From NCBI GenBank assembly GCA_027311065.1, contig DAICZP010000077.1:1-37207 (forward strand): 37,207 bases of DNA, read 5' to 3'. The stretch is from Thiomonas sp. (GTDB taxonomy: Bacteria > Pseudomonadota > Gammaproteobacteria > Burkholderiales > Burkholderiaceae_C). The notes beneath the pieces were generated by a model, which was not told the DNA's origin, ran no database searches, and saw only the letters and a list, made by a program, of their open reading frames with translations. The position numbers were made by a program, and so were the translations under genes. Shown here piece by piece: positions 8,957-19,654 of this stretch (within the stretch, counting starts at the first letter, position 1; the number at the start of each line of letters is the position of its first letter).

Positions 8957-9661
8957 ATGCACCGAACACGCATCAAGATCTGCGGCCTGACGTCCGAGGA
9001 TGACGCTGTCGCCGCCGCCGAGGCGGGCGCCGATGCCATCGGCCTCGTGTTCTATCGGCCGAGCCCGAGGGCGGTCTCGCTGGAGCGCGCGCTGCGCATT
9101 CGGCGGGCTTTGCCACCATTCGTCGCGACGGTTGCCCTCTTCGTCAACGCTGACGAGGTGGAGGTTCGTGAGGTGCTCGACGCGCTTCGGCCCTCGCTGT
9201 TGCAGTTCCACGGTGATGAGACGCCCGAGGATTGCGCACGCTACGGCCACCCCTTCGTGCGAGCGGCGCGCGTGCGCCCGGGGCTTGATCTGGTAAACTT
9301 TGCAGCCCGGTACCGGATTGCCCAGGCTGTGCTGCTCGACGCGTACGTCGAGGGTTTTGGCGGGGGCGGAGAAGTATTCGATTGGTCACTGATTCCACGA
9401 AGCGCGAACTTTCCCATCGTTTTGTCTGGTGGGTTGCGTGCGTCAAATGTGGCGCAGGCTGTCCTGCGCGTGCGACCCTGGGCGGTTGACGTCTCGTCAG
9501 GCGTCGAACGCGCCAAGGGCGTGAAGGATGCCGATGCCATGCGCCGTTTCGTTGACGCGGTGCGCGCAGCCGACGCGATTCCCGAAACTCTCACGCAAGA
9601 TTGCGCGTGCACCCCGCCTGGCGGCGGTGCACCTGAACCCATACGCTTCCCGGACACTTGA
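8957..9661 (+). CDS. trpF: Phosphoribosylanthranilate isomerase
   Basis: Catalyses the Amadori rearrangement of phosphoribosylanthranilate in tryptophan synthesis; a TIM-barrel enzyme. The signature [13 protein letters not shown] near the N-terminus carries the general-base Cys, and the C-terminal phosphate-binding loops ([20 protein letters not shown]) are present. I chose ATG 8957 ([11 protein letters not shown]); ATG 8948 adds three residues, and the longer open frame from 8786 overlaps truA without family similarity. At 234 residues the protein has a Pro/Gly-rich tail of about 20 residues (from [11 protein letters not shown]) beyond the usual end, which brings its stop to within one base of the trpB start. 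Confidence 0.95.
   Translation: MHRTRIKICGLTSEDDAVAAAEAGADAIGLVFYRPSPRAVSLERALRIRRALPPFVATVALFVNADEVEVREVLDALRPSLLQFHGDETPEDCARYGHPFVRAARVRPGLDLVNFAARYRIAQAVLLDAYVEGFGGGGEVFDWSLIPRSANFPIVLSGGLRASNVAQAVLRVRPWAVDVSSGVERAKGVKDADAMRRFVDAVRAADAIPETLTQDCACTPPGGGAPEPIRFPDT
9607..9632 (+). other. Hairpin in the trpF tail just before trpB
   Basis: GTGCACC (9607-9613) and GGTGCAC (9626-9632) are a perfect 7-base inverted repeat, and the GC-rich bases between them can pair further. It lies in the extra tail of trpF, about 30 bases before the trpB start. It could slow ribosomes or tune trpB translation, but could also be chance in GC-rich DNA. No T run, so not a classical terminator. Confidence 0.3.
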
Positions 9662-9662
9662 C

Positions 9663-10894
<1,232 letters not shown>

Positions 10895-10895
<1 letters not shown>

Positions 10896-11710
10896 TGGGT
10901 CGTCTTCAGGCTGTCTTTCAACGTCTGGCGACCGAGGGCCGCAAGGCTCTCATCCCCTACGTGACAGCGGGCGATCCCGCTCCCGACACCACGGTCGAAC
11001 TCATGCACGTGCTGGCGCGCGCCGGGGCTGACGTCATCGAATTGGGTGTGCCATTTTCCGACCCCATGGCCGACGGCGCCGTGATCCAGCGCGCCGCCGA
11101 ACGCGCGTTGGCGCGTGGCGTCACGCTGGCGCATTGCCTGCAATGGGTGCGTGAATTTCGCGGTACCGATACGCGCACACCGATTGTGCTGATGGGGTAT
11201 GCAAATCCGGTTGAGCGTTATGGCGTGGAATTGTTCGTGCGCGATGCGGCGGCTGCCGGCGTCGACGGCGTTCTGATCGTCGATTACCCACCCGAGGAAG
11301 CGGTGGGTTTTGCTGCCGCGCTGCGTGCAAGCGGTCTGGATCCCATTTTCCTGCTGGCACCGACGTCGACGCAGGCGCGAGTGCGGCAGGTGGCCGCGGT
11401 CGCCAGTGGCTATGTCTACTATGTGTCGCTCAAGGGCGTCACGGGCGCCGCGAATCTCGACACCCAGGGTGTCAGCGCGCGCCTGCAGGAATTGCGCTCT
11501 GACGTGCACGTCCCGTTGGGTGTGGGTTTTGGCATCCGCGACGGCGCCAGCGCTGTCGCAGTGGCCGCATGTGCTGATGCGGTCATCATCGGAAGCCGCA
11601 TCATCGAACTGATGGAAGGCAAGGCGCCTGGTGACGCGCTTGTGGTGGCGAGCGATTTCGTCGCCGGCATCCGCAGCGCGCTGGATGCGAAGGCCGCGAC
11701 CGTGGCCTGA
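10895..11710 (+). CDS. trpA: Tryptophan synthase alpha subunit
   Basis: Cleaves indole-3-glycerol phosphate to indole, which is channelled to TrpB. The catalytic residues fall exactly at the family positions: Glu49 and Asp60 in [16 protein letters not shown]. Phosphate-binding loops ([17 protein letters not shown]) are present. The start at ATG 10895 is decided by an AAGGAG site (10881-10886) eight bases upstream and by the one-base overlap with the trpB stop, and it gives 271 residues; a GTG at 10886 is in frame but lies within that ribosome site. The overlap predicts coupled translation of the two subunits. Confidence 0.98.
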
Positions 11711-11746
11711 TGCCGCAGCGGCGGCGAACGACTTGAGGAGGGCATC

Positions 11747-12622
11747 ATGAGTTGGCTCGAAAAACTGCTACCCCCGAAGATTCAACCGTCGGACGCCGCA
11801 ACGCGGCGCCAGATGCCCGAGGGTCTATGGTTGAAGTGCCCGTCGTGCGAGACGGTGCTGTACAAGACTGACCTCGAGCAGAACCTCTCGGTGTGTCCGA
11901 AATGCGCTCACCACATGCGCGTGGGAGCGCGTCAGCGCCTGGATGCGCTGCTCGATGGCGAGGGGCGTTACGAAATCGGACAGGAAGTGCTGTCGATGGA
12001 CCCGCTGAAGTTCAAGGACAGCCGCAAGTACCCGGAACGTCTCAAGGAGGCACTGGAAAATACCCAGGAAACCGACGCACTGATCGTCATGGGCGGCTCG
12101 ATCCAGTCGATCGCCGTGGTTGTCGCTTGCTTTGAGTTCGAGTTCATGGGGGGTTCGATGGGGTCGGTGGTGGGGGAGCGCTTCGTGCGCGGAGTCGAGA
12201 CCGCGCTGGAGCAGAAGGTTCCATTCCTGTGTTTCACGGCCACCGGTGGCGCGCGGATGCAGGAAGGATTGCTGAGCCTGATGCAGATGGCAAAGACCAA
12301 TGCGGCGCTCGCGCGCCTGGCCGCGGCGCGGATTCCCTACATCAGCGTGCTGACCGACCCGACCATGGGAGGTGTCTCCGCCAGCTTCGCCTTCATCGGT
12401 GACGTGGTGCTCGCCGAGCCCAAGGCACTGATCGGATTCGCGGGCCCGCGCGTGATCGAAAATACCGTACGCGAAAAGCTGCCTGAAGGCTTTCAGCGCG
12501 CGGAGTTCCTGATGCAGAAAGGCGGTGTGGACCGGATTGTCGACCGGCGGGAATTGCGTACCGAACTCGCGCATCTGCTGGCGATGCTGCAGCGTCAACC
12601 CGCTGACGCGGTGTCGAGCTGA
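11747..12622 (+). CDS. accD: Acetyl-CoA carboxylase carboxyltransferase subunit beta
   Basis: Forms the carboxyltransferase with AccA and makes malonyl-CoA for fatty acid synthesis. The N-terminal zinc ribbon has its four cysteines at 31, 34 (CPSC) and 50, 53 (CPKC). The carboxyltransferase core shows the oxyanion-hole glycines ([11 protein letters not shown]) and GGVSASFA. The 291 residues are normal. An AGGAGG site (11736-11741) five bases upstream fixes the start. The position after trpA and before folC is the common proteobacterial one. Confidence 0.98.
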   Translation: MSWLEKLLPPKIQPSDAATRRQMPEGLWLKCPSCETVLYKTDLEQNLSVCPKCAHHMRVGARQRLDALLDGEGRYEIGQEVLSMDPLKFKDSRKYPERLKEALENTQETDALIVMGGSIQSIAVVVACFEFEFMGGSMGSVVGERFVRGVETALEQKVPFLCFTATGGARMQEGLLSLMQMAKTNAALARLAAARIPYISVLTDPTMGGVSASFAFIGDVVLAEPKALIGFAGPRVIENTVREKLPEGFQRAEFLMQKGGVDRIVDRRELRTELAHLLAMLQRQPADAVSS

Positions 12623-12639
12623 CCAACGGGCACGAATCA

Positions 12640-13938
12640 ATGCGAACTCTGGCCGACTGGCTGGCCCACGCGCAATCCCTGCACGCCCAGGCGATCGAAC
12701 TCGGCCTTGACCGCGTGGAGCAGGTGCGTGCGCGGCTGAACCTGCGCTTCGAATGTCCCGTCTTCACGGTTGCGGGAACCAACGGCAAGGGGTCGACCTG
12801 CGCTTTTATCGAGCACATCGCGCTCGCGGCGGGTTATCGCGTGGGCGTCTACGGCTCGCCGCACCTCGTGCATTTCGAGGAGCGCTGCCGGCTGAACGGG
12901 CATGCCGCCGATGCGGCTGATCTCGTGCCTCATCTGGAGGCGGTGGAACAGGCGCGGCTGGCCTGCGCGCCACCGCCAGCCCTGACCTATTTTGAATTCA
13001 CGACCCTGGCCATCATGCGTTTGCTCGCGTCCAGCAAGCGCGATGTCGTGGTGCTGGAGGTCGGCATGGGTGGGCGACTCGACGCTGTCAATGTGATCGA
13101 TGCCGACTGCGCCATCATCACCAGCATCGCCCTTGACCACACCGAGTTCCTCGGCCCCGACCGCGCGACGATCGCGGTTGAAAAAGCCGGCATCATGCGC
13201 GCCGGCCGCCCGGTCATCATCGCGGATCCGGCGCCGCCCGACAGCCTGTTGCAGCGGGCGCGGGACATCGGAGCAGTGCCCTGGCGCATGGGCGTGGACT
13301 TCGGCTTCACTGCGGTCGGCCAGCAACAGTGGAATTACCGCGGCCCCGGTATGCGGCGCCCGGGTCTGGCCTACCCGGCGCTCCGCGGTGCGAACCAGTT
13401 GCTCAATGCCAGCGCTGCGATCGCTGCGCTGGAGGCCCTCAAGGATCAGCTTCCGACCAGCGCGCAGGACGTACGCGAGGGCTTGGCGCGGGTCGAATTG
13501 CCTGGGCGTTTCCAGGTGATTCCGGGGGAGCCGCAGGTGATTCTGGACGTGGCGCACAACCCGCACGCCGTGGCAGTGCTGGCTGAAAACCTTGATGCGC
13601 TGGGTTTTTCTCAGCGCACACATGCCGTCTTCGGCGCCATGGCCGACAAGGACGTTTCGGGCATGCTCGCTCGCATCGCACCCCTGATCCAGAATTGGTA
13701 CATGTGCGACTTGCCGCTGTCGCGCGCCGCGCGCGCAACGGCGTTGGCCGCAGCGCTGCCGTCTGGAGCCCAAGTCACGTGCCACGACGCTCCAGCCAGC
13801 GCATTCGAAGCCGCCGTCGCAGCGGCCGAGGCTGCCGATAGAATCGTGGTTTTCGGTTCTTTCCATACGGTCGGTGGTGTTCTTGAGCACGGCCTTCCGC
13901 AATTGGGCGGCCGCCACACGACGTCTCCATCCCGATGA
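12640..13938 (+). CDS. folC: Bifunctional dihydrofolate synthase / folylpolyglutamate synthase
   Basis: Adds glutamate to dihydropteroate and then further glutamates to folates, with ATP. A Mur-ligase-like enzyme of 432 residues with the P-loop TNGKGST at 47-53, the family motif VVVLEVGMGGRLDAVN, a Lys in IAVEKAGIMR and the C-terminal-domain motif ILDVAHNPHA. The start at 12640 is 17 bases after the accD stop. The stop overlaps the next start as ATGA, indicating coupling to the SPOR protein. Confidence 0.97.
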   Translation: MRTLADWLAHAQSLHAQAIELGLDRVEQVRARLNLRFECPVFTVAGTNGKGSTCAFIEHIALAAGYRVGVYGSPHLVHFEERCRLNGHAADAADLVPHLEAVEQARLACAPPPALTYFEFTTLAIMRLLASSKRDVVVLEVGMGGRLDAVNVIDADCAIITSIALDHTEFLGPDRATIAVEKAGIMRAGRPVIIADPAPPDSLLQRARDIGAVPWRMGVDFGFTAVGQQQWNYRGPGMRRPGLAYPALRGANQLLNASAAIAALEALKDQLPTSAQDVREGLARVELPGRFQVIPGEPQVILDVAHNPHAVAVLAENLDALGFSQRTHAVFGAMADKDVSGMLARIAPLIQNWYMCDLPLSRAARATALAAALPSGAQVTCHDAPASAFEAAVAAAEAADRIVVFGSFHTVGGVLEHGLPQLGGRHTTSPSR

Positions 13939-14723
13939 AACTCCCTGGCAAGCTCAGCCGCGGCAAGCGCGCCAACTCCAACGCTGGTGCCGGGTCGGTC
14001 GACGCCCAGAGCGAGGATGTGTTGCGCGCGCGGGCGCGCAGGCGGCTGATCGGCGCGGTGGCTCTGGTCCTGACGGGTGTCGTCGTCTTCCCACTCATTT
14101 TCGAAACCCAGCCACGCCCCGTGGTTTCGGACATGAACCTGATGATTCCATCGCAGGCGTCGGCGCCGAGCGTACCCGCGCGGTCGACTCCGACGGCGTC
14201 GCCTGTCGCCATGGCGGCGACCTCGGCACCGTCCGCAGCGAGTGCCGTCGCCCCAGGAGGCGTGCGCAAGGCGACACCGTCGGACGCCAGCGTGGTTGCC
14301 AGGCAACCGCCCGCTGCACCGAAGGCGCGTCCGGCGGTCACGCCTCCGGCATTGACGCCTTCAGCCGCGGGCTCCGCGGCGCGCAACGGCAAGGTCGACG
14401 GGGCCCGCCAGGCGCTTGCCGCGCTCGAAGCCACGACCCCGGATCAGATTTCCCGTGCCCAGGCCGAGGCGGCGATCGCGCCAGCGACAAGTCGTACCCG
14501 CTACGTGGTGCAGGCGGGCGCTTACGCGGACGAGCAGGCGGCGCAGTCAGCGCGCCACAAGATCGAACGCGCCGGTTTCAAGACCTACGCCCAGGTCGTT
14601 GACACCAAGGCGGGCAAGCGGATCCGGGTGCGGATCGGGCCTTTCGCCAGCCACGATCAGGCCGCCCGCGTGCTGGCGCGCGTCAAGGCGCTAGGCATGC
14701 AAGCCGTCGTGTTGACCCTTTGA
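13935..14723 (+). CDS. dedD: SPOR-domain inner-membrane protein, DedD-like
   Basis: Probable septum-located cell-division accessory protein. SPOR domains bind septal peptidoglycan lacking stem peptides. Layout of the 262 residues: a basic cytoplasmic N-terminus, one membrane helix at about 38-57 (LIGAVALVLTGVVVFPL), a motif known from this family (RPVVSDMNLMIPS), an Ala/Pro-rich periplasmic linker, and a C-terminal SPOR domain at about 186-262 (YVVQAGAYADEQAA; IRVRIGPFASHDQA). The start is fixed by the ATGA overlap with folC. The gene order folC-dedD-cvpA-purF is conserved also in E. coli, which supports the name. Confidence 0.9.
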   Translation: MKLPGKLSRGKRANSNAGAGSVDAQSEDVLRARARRRLIGAVALVLTGVVVFPLIFETQPRPVVSDMNLMIPSQASAPSVPARSTPTASPVAMAATSAPSAASAVAPGGVRKATPSDASVVARQPPAAPKARPAVTPPALTPSAAGSAARNGKVDGARQALAALEATTPDQISRAQAEAAIAPATSRTRYVVQAGAYADEQAAQSARHKIERAGFKTYAQVVDTKAGKRIRVRIGPFASHDQAARVLARVKALGMQAVVLTL

Positions 14724-14751
14724 TATGCGCGGTGCCGTGCATCGGGTCAGG

Positions 14752-15246
14752 ATGAATACACTGGATTTGATCATTCTTGCCGTCCTCGCGCTGTCGGCCT
14801 GTGTCGGGGTGTTACGTGGAGCGGCCTACGAGTGCGTCAGCCTGGGTGGGTGGGTGGCGGCATTCGCCGTCGCGCATGCATTCGCGCCGTGGCTGGCAGC
14901 GTCGCATCTGCAGGGTATCGCTTCGGTGCCGGTGCGCGCAGGCGTGGCCTGGGGCGCTTGCTTCCTCGCCACCTTGCTCGCTGCGGGCATTCTCGCGTCC
15001 GTGGCCCGTCTCGTGTTGCGCGCTTCCGGCCTCGGGTTGCTCGACCGCAGCATGGGGGCGTTGTTCGGCTGTGCGCGAGGAGTCATGTTGGTGCTGGCCG
15101 CGTTGTTCGCGGCACGTTACACGGCGCTGCCGCAAAGCGTGGCGTGGCGTGCGTCGGTGCTGATTCCTCCAGCGCAAACGGCCTTGAATGTGGTCTTGCC
15201 GCAGTTGCCATTCACCACCCTTGCCCGGATCGTTCCCGGGCGTTGA
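14752..15246 (+). CDS. cvpA: CvpA family inner-membrane protein
   Basis: Small membrane protein named for its need in colicin V production in E. coli; its molecular role is not settled. The 164 residues match E. coli CvpA (162). Four hydrophobic segments are seen: about 3-20 (LDLIILAVLALSACVGV), 28-45, 60-85 and 95-120, with the family pattern LDLIIL...G..RG at the start. ATG 14752 gives the usual family N-terminus; ATG 14725, two bases after the dedD stop, would add nine residues. It precedes purF as in E. coli. Confidence 0.9.
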   Translation: MNTLDLIILAVLALSACVGVLRGAAYECVSLGGWVAAFAVAHAFAPWLAASHLQGIASVPVRAGVAWGACFLATLLAAGILASVARLVLRASGLGLLDRSMGALFGCARGVMLVLAALFAARYTALPQSVAWRASVLIPPAQTALNVVLPQLPFTTLARIVPGR

Positions 15247-15273
15247 TCTGTTTCGTTCTGGAGTGCTTGCATC

Positions 15274-16779
15274 ATGTGTGGAGTCGTCGGGATCGTCTCG
15301 AAGCAACCTGTGAACCAGGTGATCTACGACGCGCTGCTGCTGTTGCAGCACCGCGGCCAGGACGCGGCCGGAATCATTACTGGCCAGGCTGGAAAGCTGT
15401 ACATGCAAAAAGCGCGCGGAATGGTGCGCGATGTCTTTCGTACCCGCAATATGCGCGCACTTCCGGGTGTCTACGGTCTTGGACAGGTACGTTACCCGAC
15501 TGCTGGCAGCGCCGACAGCGAAGAGGAGGCGCAGCCGTTCTACGTCAATTCCCCGTTCGGTCTGGCGCTGGCGCACAACGGCAACCTGACCAACACCGAC
15601 GTGCTGCGTGGTGTGTTGACGACCACCGACCACCGCCACATCAACACGGGATCCGACTCCGAGGTGTTGCTGAATGTGCTGGCCAGCGAACTCGACCGTG
15701 CTGGCGGCGGTCGCCCGCTTCAGGCGGCCGATCTGTTTCGGGCCGTGCGCAGCGTGCACGCACGGGTGCGCGGTTCATATGCGGTGATTGTGCTGATCGC
15801 AGGGCATGGATTGCTGGCGTTCCGCGATCCCTACGGCATTCGTCCGCTGTGCTTCGGGCGCAATGACGCTGATGGGGACATCATGGTGGCCAGTGAATCC
15901 GTCGCTCTGGAGGGTGCCGGGTTCCGGCTGGAACGCGACATCCTGCCGGGTGAGGCACTGTTCGTCGATCTTGACGGACGCATGCTGACCGAGCAGTGCG
16001 CGGATAGTCCGACGCTCAATCCCTGCATTTTCGAATTCGTTTATCTGGCGCGTCCCGACTCGGTGCTCGATGGGATTTCCGTCTACCAAGCGCGCCTGAA
16101 CATGGGTGAGACTCTGGCACAGCGCGTGATTTCGGTCATGCCGCCGAGTGAAATCGACGTCGTGATCCCGGTGCCAGAATCGAGTCGCCCCTCGGCCATG
16201 CAACTGGCCTGGAAGCTGGGGCGCCCGTACCGCGAAGGGTTCGTGAAAAACCGTTACGTTGGCCGCACCTTCATCATGCCTGGGCAGGCCGTGCGCAAGA
16301 AGTCGGTGCGTCAGAAGCTCAACGCGATCACGCAGGAGTTCGCTGGCCGCAACGTGCTGCTGGTCGACGACTCGATCGTGCGCGGCACGACCTCCCGCGA
16401 GATCGTGCAGATGGCGCGCGAGGCCGGTGCCCGCAAGGTTTACCTTGCCTCGGCGGCGCCCCCGGTGCGGTACCCCAATGTCTACGGCATCGACATGCCC
16501 ACGGGCGCCGAGTTGGTGGCCTACGGGCGCGACATCGAACAGGTGCGGGAAATTATCGGGTGTGATGCGCTGATCTACCAGGATCTCGAGGCGATGAAGG
16601 CGGCCGTGTTGCGCGAGCGTCCAGACATCGATGCCTTCGAGGCCTCGTGTTTTGATGGTTGCTACATCACCGGCGACGTCGAGGCGGCGCTGATTGCCGG
16701 CCATCCGAAGACAGCGGGCGACCAGCCCGGGAGTCGTTTGAACCTGCAAGGTCAAGTCAGCGAGGAGGCACAACCATGA
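15274..16779 (+). CDS. purF: Amidophosphoribosyltransferase
   Basis: First committed step of purine synthesis: transfers the amide of glutamine to PRPP, giving phosphoribosylamine. The start (MCGVVGIV) places the nucleophile at Cys2, exposed after removal of Met1. The N-terminal glutaminase domain shows LLLQHRGQDAAGI and LAHNGNLTN; the phosphoribosyltransferase domain shows the PRPP loop VLLVDDSIVRGTT. The 501 residues are normal. The stop overlaps the metZ start (ATGA). Confidence 0.98.
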   Translation: MCGVVGIVSKQPVNQVIYDALLLLQHRGQDAAGIITGQAGKLYMQKARGMVRDVFRTRNMRALPGVYGLGQVRYPTAGSADSEEEAQPFYVNSPFGLALAHNGNLTNTDVLRGVLTTTDHRHINTGSDSEVLLNVLASELDRAGGGRPLQAADLFRAVRSVHARVRGSYAVIVLIAGHGLLAFRDPYGIRPLCFGRNDADGDIMVASESVALEGAGFRLERDILPGEALFVDLDGRMLTEQCADSPTLNPCIFEFVYLARPDSVLDGISVYQARLNMGETLAQRVISVMPPSEIDVVIPVPESSRPSAMQLAWKLGRPYREGFVKNRYVGRTFIMPGQAVRKKSVRQKLNAITQEFAGRNVLLVDDSIVRGTTSREIVQMAREAGARKVYLASAAPPVRYPNVYGIDMPTGAELVAYGRDIEQVREIIGCDALIYQDLEAMKAAVLRERPDIDAFEASCFDGCYITGDVEAALIAGHPKTAGDQPGSRLNLQGQVSEEAQP

Positions 16780-17990
16780 ACCAAGACGATACCCCGTTGT
16801 GGCATCCCGACACCATCGCGGTGCGCGAGGGACTTCCACGTTCCGCCTATGGCGAGCACAGCGAGGCGGTGTTTCTGACCAGCAGCTTCGTGCAGCCGGA
16901 CGCAGCCAGTGCCGCCGCCCGCTTCGCGGGCGAGGAAGAGGGTTTCGTCTATTCGCGTTTTTCCAATCCGAGCAACACTGCGATGGAGCGCCGTCTGGCC
17001 GCAATGGAGGGCACGGAGGCCGCGATCTCGACGGCCAGCGGGATGGGTGCGTTGTTGCTGCTGATGCTGGGCCTGCTCAAGGCGGGTGATCATGTGGTGT
17101 GCTCGCAGTCGGTATTCGGGGCCACCATCAAGTTGATCGCCGGCGAGTTTGGCAAGTTCGGTGTCGAAAGTAGTTTCGTTCCCCAAACCGACACGGCGGC
17201 GTGGCGGGCGGCGATCCGGCCCGGCAAGACGCGTTTGTTGTTCGCCGAAACGCCAACCAATCCGCTCACTGAAGTGTGTGACATCCGTGCGTTGGCGGAC
17301 CTCGCGCACGATGCCGATGCCTTGCTGGTGGTGGACAACTGTTTCTGCTCGCCGGCGCTGCAGCGTCCCGTCGTGCTGGGCGCGGATCTGATCGTGCATT
17401 CGGGTACCAAGTATCTCGACGGGCAGGGGCGCGTCGTCGCCGGCGCCGTCTGCGGCAGCCGTGACATCATCGAAGGACGGTTGCTGCCGACCCAGCGCAC
17501 GACCGGCGTGACGCTGTCGCCGTTCAATGCCTGGGTGGTGCACAAGGGCCTTGAGACCCTGGGGGTGCGCATGCAGGCGCACTGCGCGCGCGCGCTGCAG
17601 CTGGCGGTGTGGCTGGAGGCGCAGCCGGGCGTGGCGCACGTGTATTACCCGGGGCTGTCCTCGCACCCGCAGCATGCGTTGGCGATGGCGCAGCAGTCGG
17701 GCCTGGGCGGCGCGGTGCTGTCGTTCGCGGTGACCGCGGACGGTCCGGAGCGCGCGCGCGCCCGCGCATTCCACGTCATCGACAGCACGCGCCTATGCTC
17801 CATCACTGCCAACCTCGGTGATACCCGAACCACCATCACCCATCCCGCCAGCACGTCGCACGGTCGCCTGCGTGAAGACCAGCGTGCCGCGGCCGGCATC
17901 GGTCAGGGGTTGATCCGCATTGCCGTCGGTCTGGAGCATCCTGCCGACATCCAGGCGGACCTTGCGCGCGGCTTGCGCCATCTTCCATGA
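16776..17990 (+). CDS. metZ: O-succinylhomoserine sulfhydrylase
   Basis: Makes homocysteine directly from O-succinylhomoserine and sulfide with PLP, a one-step route to methionine. It belongs to the Cys/Met-metabolism PLP family; the PLP lysine is Lys212 in [12 protein letters not shown], and [16 protein letters not shown] and [12 protein letters not shown] are typical. The 404 residues are normal. Family members (MetB, MetZ, MetY) are hard to separate by motif; I prefer MetZ from the purF-metZ order and the [12 protein letters not shown] form. Start set by an AGGAGG site (16763-16768) and the ATGA overlap with purF. Confidence 0.92.
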   Translation: MNQDDTPLWHPDTIAVREGLPRSAYGEHSEAVFLTSSFVQPDAASAAARFAGEEEGFVYSRFSNPSNTAMERRLAAMEGTEAAISTASGMGALLLLMLGLLKAGDHVVCSQSVFGATIKLIAGEFGKFGVESSFVPQTDTAAWRAAIRPGKTRLLFAETPTNPLTEVCDIRALADLAHDADALLVVDNCFCSPALQRPVVLGADLIVHSGTKYLDGQGRVVAGAVCGSRDIIEGRLLPTQRTTGVTLSPFNAWVVHKGLETLGVRMQAHCARALQLAVWLEAQPGVAHVYYPGLSSHPQHALAMAQQSGLGGAVLSFAVTADGPERARARAFHVIDSTRLCSITANLGDTRTTITHPASTSHGRLREDQRAAAGIGQGLIRIAVGLEHPADIQADLARGLRHLP

Positions 17991-18021
17991 TCCGCCGCTG
18001 TCTCCAAGTTTTTCCCAGCAG

Positions 18022-19437
18022 ATGTCCCGACGCATGACCCCCAACGCCTTTCGAACCCGTTTCGCACCCAGCCCGACCGGGTATATCCATCTCGGCAACA
18101 TCCGCTCGGCGCTCTACCCTTGGGCGTTTGCGCGCCATCACGGCGGCACTTTCATTCTGCGCATCGAGGATACCGACACCGAGCGCTCGACTGACGAAGC
18201 AGTCCAGGTCATTCTCGAGAGCATGGACTGGATGGGTCTGGATTATGACGAGGGGCCGTACTACCAAATGCAGCGCATGTCCCGGTACCGCGAGGTCATG
18301 CAGACCCTGGTCGACGCCGGCCACGTCTACCCCTGCTATATGCGCCAGGATGAACTCGACACCTTGCGTGACCGCCAGATGGCTGCGGGTGAGAAGCCGC
18401 GCTACGACGGTCGCTGGCGGCCCGAGCCCGGCAGGATCCTTCCGCCCATCCCCGAAGGCGTCAAGCCCGTGCTGCGTTTTCGCACACCGCTGCTTGGCGT
18501 CGTGAGTTGGGATGACAAGGTCAAGGGCCCCGTTGAGTTTCGCAATGATGAACTCGATGATCTGGTGATTGCGCGGCCCGACGGTACCCCCACCTACAAC
18601 TTCTGCGTGGTGGTGGATGACATCGACATGGCCATCACCCACGTCATCCGGGGCGACGACCATGTCAACAACACGCCGCGCCAGATCCACATCTTCCGCG
18701 CGCTCGGCGCGCAGCCGCCCACCTACGCGCACCTCCCCACGGTGCTCAATGAGCAGGGTGAGAAGTTGTCCAAGCGAAGCGGTGCGAAAAGCGTCCTGCA
18801 GTATCGGGAAGAGGGCTATCTGCCGGATGCCATGGTCAACTATCTGGCGCGCCTTGGCTGGTCACATGGCAATGACGAAGTGTTTTCACGCGAGCAGTTC
18901 GTCGCCTGGTTCGACCTTGATCATCTTGGGCGTTCGGCGGCGCAATTCGATGGTGAAAAACTCAAGTGGCTCAATGGTCAGGCCATCCGTGCGATGGCGC
19001 CCGAGGCTCTTGCCGACGCGACGCGCCCCTTCCTGGATCGCATGGGGCTGGTCGTACAGGGAGTGAGGCTTGAAGATGCGGTGGTGCTGGTGCGCGAGCG
19101 CGCCAGTACGCTGGTCGAGGTTGCCGGGTTGTGCGCCATGTTCTATGCGCCGCCCGAACCAGCGCCGGAACTGGTCGCGCAACATCTGAGCCCCGCTGCC
19201 ACCGTTGCGCTCAGCGACCTGCGCGCACGTCTCGCAGCACTGGATCCGTGGGACAAGCCGGCCATCAGCGCCGCTCTCAAGGAAACCCTGGTTGCGCAAG
19301 GACTGAAAATGCCCCAGTTGGCGATGCCACTGCGCTTGCTCGTCACCGGCCGCCTGCAAACCCCTTCCGTCGATGCGGTGCTGGCACTGTTTCCGCGTGA
19401 CACAGTGCTCTCGCGCCTTGATCCGCCGCAGCCCTGA
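18022..19437 (+). CDS. gltX: Glutamyl-tRNA synthetase
   Basis: Class I aminoacyl-tRNA synthetase charging tRNA-Glu (and tRNA-Gln in species that use the amidotransferase route). The HIGH-type motif is at residues 14-26 ([13 protein letters not shown]) and the KMSKS-type motif is KLSKR at 248-252. The [12 protein letters not shown] active-site stretch is present. The 471 residues fit the discriminating or non-discriminating bacterial type; this cannot be decided here. Start ATG 18022; ATG 18034 is possible and would remove four residues. Confidence 0.97.
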   Translation: MSRRMTPNAFRTRFAPSPTGYIHLGNIRSALYPWAFARHHGGTFILRIEDTDTERSTDEAVQVILESMDWMGLDYDEGPYYQMQRMSRYREVMQTLVDAGHVYPCYMRQDELDTLRDRQMAAGEKPRYDGRWRPEPGRILPPIPEGVKPVLRFRTPLLGVVSWDDKVKGPVEFRNDELDDLVIARPDGTPTYNFCVVVDDIDMAITHVIRGDDHVNNTPRQIHIFRALGAQPPTYAHLPTVLNEQGEKLSKRSGAKSVLQYREEGYLPDAMVNYLARLGWSHGNDEVFSREQFVAWFDLDHLGRSAAQFDGEKLKWLNGQAIRAMAPEALADATRPFLDRMGLVVQGVRLEDAVVLVRERASTLVEVAGLCAMFYAPPEPAPELVAQHLSPAATVALSDLRARLAALDPWDKPAISAALKETLVAQGLKMPQLAMPLRLLVTGRLQTPSVDAVLALFPRDTVLSRLDPPQP

Positions 19438-19459
19438 TGCGGACGTACGCCCCGCGGCG

Positions 19460-19489
19460 TTGCGGCTTCGCGACGTTTTGGGTTACAAT
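19460..19489 (+). promoter_or_regulatory. Predicted sigma70-type promoter before the structured leader
   Basis: TTGCGG (19460-19465) and TACAAT (19484-19489, 5 of 6 to consensus) are 18 bases apart, starting 23 bases after the gltX stop. Transcription would begin near 19496 and give an untranslated leader of about 160 bases before the small gene at 19655. Confidence 0.5.
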
Positions 19490-19654
19490 TGGCATGTTTT
19501 GGCGGGGAAGACGCCTGACGTGGGGCGTGAGTCCGGAAAGCTTGAACGCAAGCTTTCCGGTACTTGCCAGTACCGTTGTGTACCTGGTGATGCTCGCGCA
19601 GCATATGGGATGACCCCATGGGGGATGACCCCAAGTTTCATTAAAGGGCGAGCC
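19490..19654 (+). ncRNA. Structured 5' leader or small RNA of unknown class
   Basis: This stretch lies between a promoter-like sequence and the small gene at 19655. It holds a perfect 12-base hairpin with a 4-base AACG loop (stem 19533-19544 and 19549-19560). A smaller inverted repeat, GGTAC/GTACC (19559-19563, 19570-19574), overlaps its 3' edge, so the two could be alternative folds. Two copies of the 12-mer GGGATGACCCCA follow (19607-19618, 19622-19633), each able to form GGG(G)-ATGA-CCC(C). No T run follows the large hairpin. I match it to no RNA class I know. The in-frame ATGs in the two small loops mean part of it might be translated instead. Confidence 0.4.

Noticed and set aside
8926..9662. 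Search for a trp leader peptide or attenuator before trpF or trpB
   Set aside because: No short frame with clustered Trp codons and no terminator/antiterminator pair; the gaps are too short.
19605..19633. Tandem GGG-ATGA-CCC hairpins recall the guanidine-II (mini-ykkC) riboswitch
   Set aside because: That class needs ACGR in both loops so that the C and G of the two loops can pair; here both loops are ATGA. The downstream gene is also not a SugE/EmrE-type exporter or a urea/guanidine enzyme.
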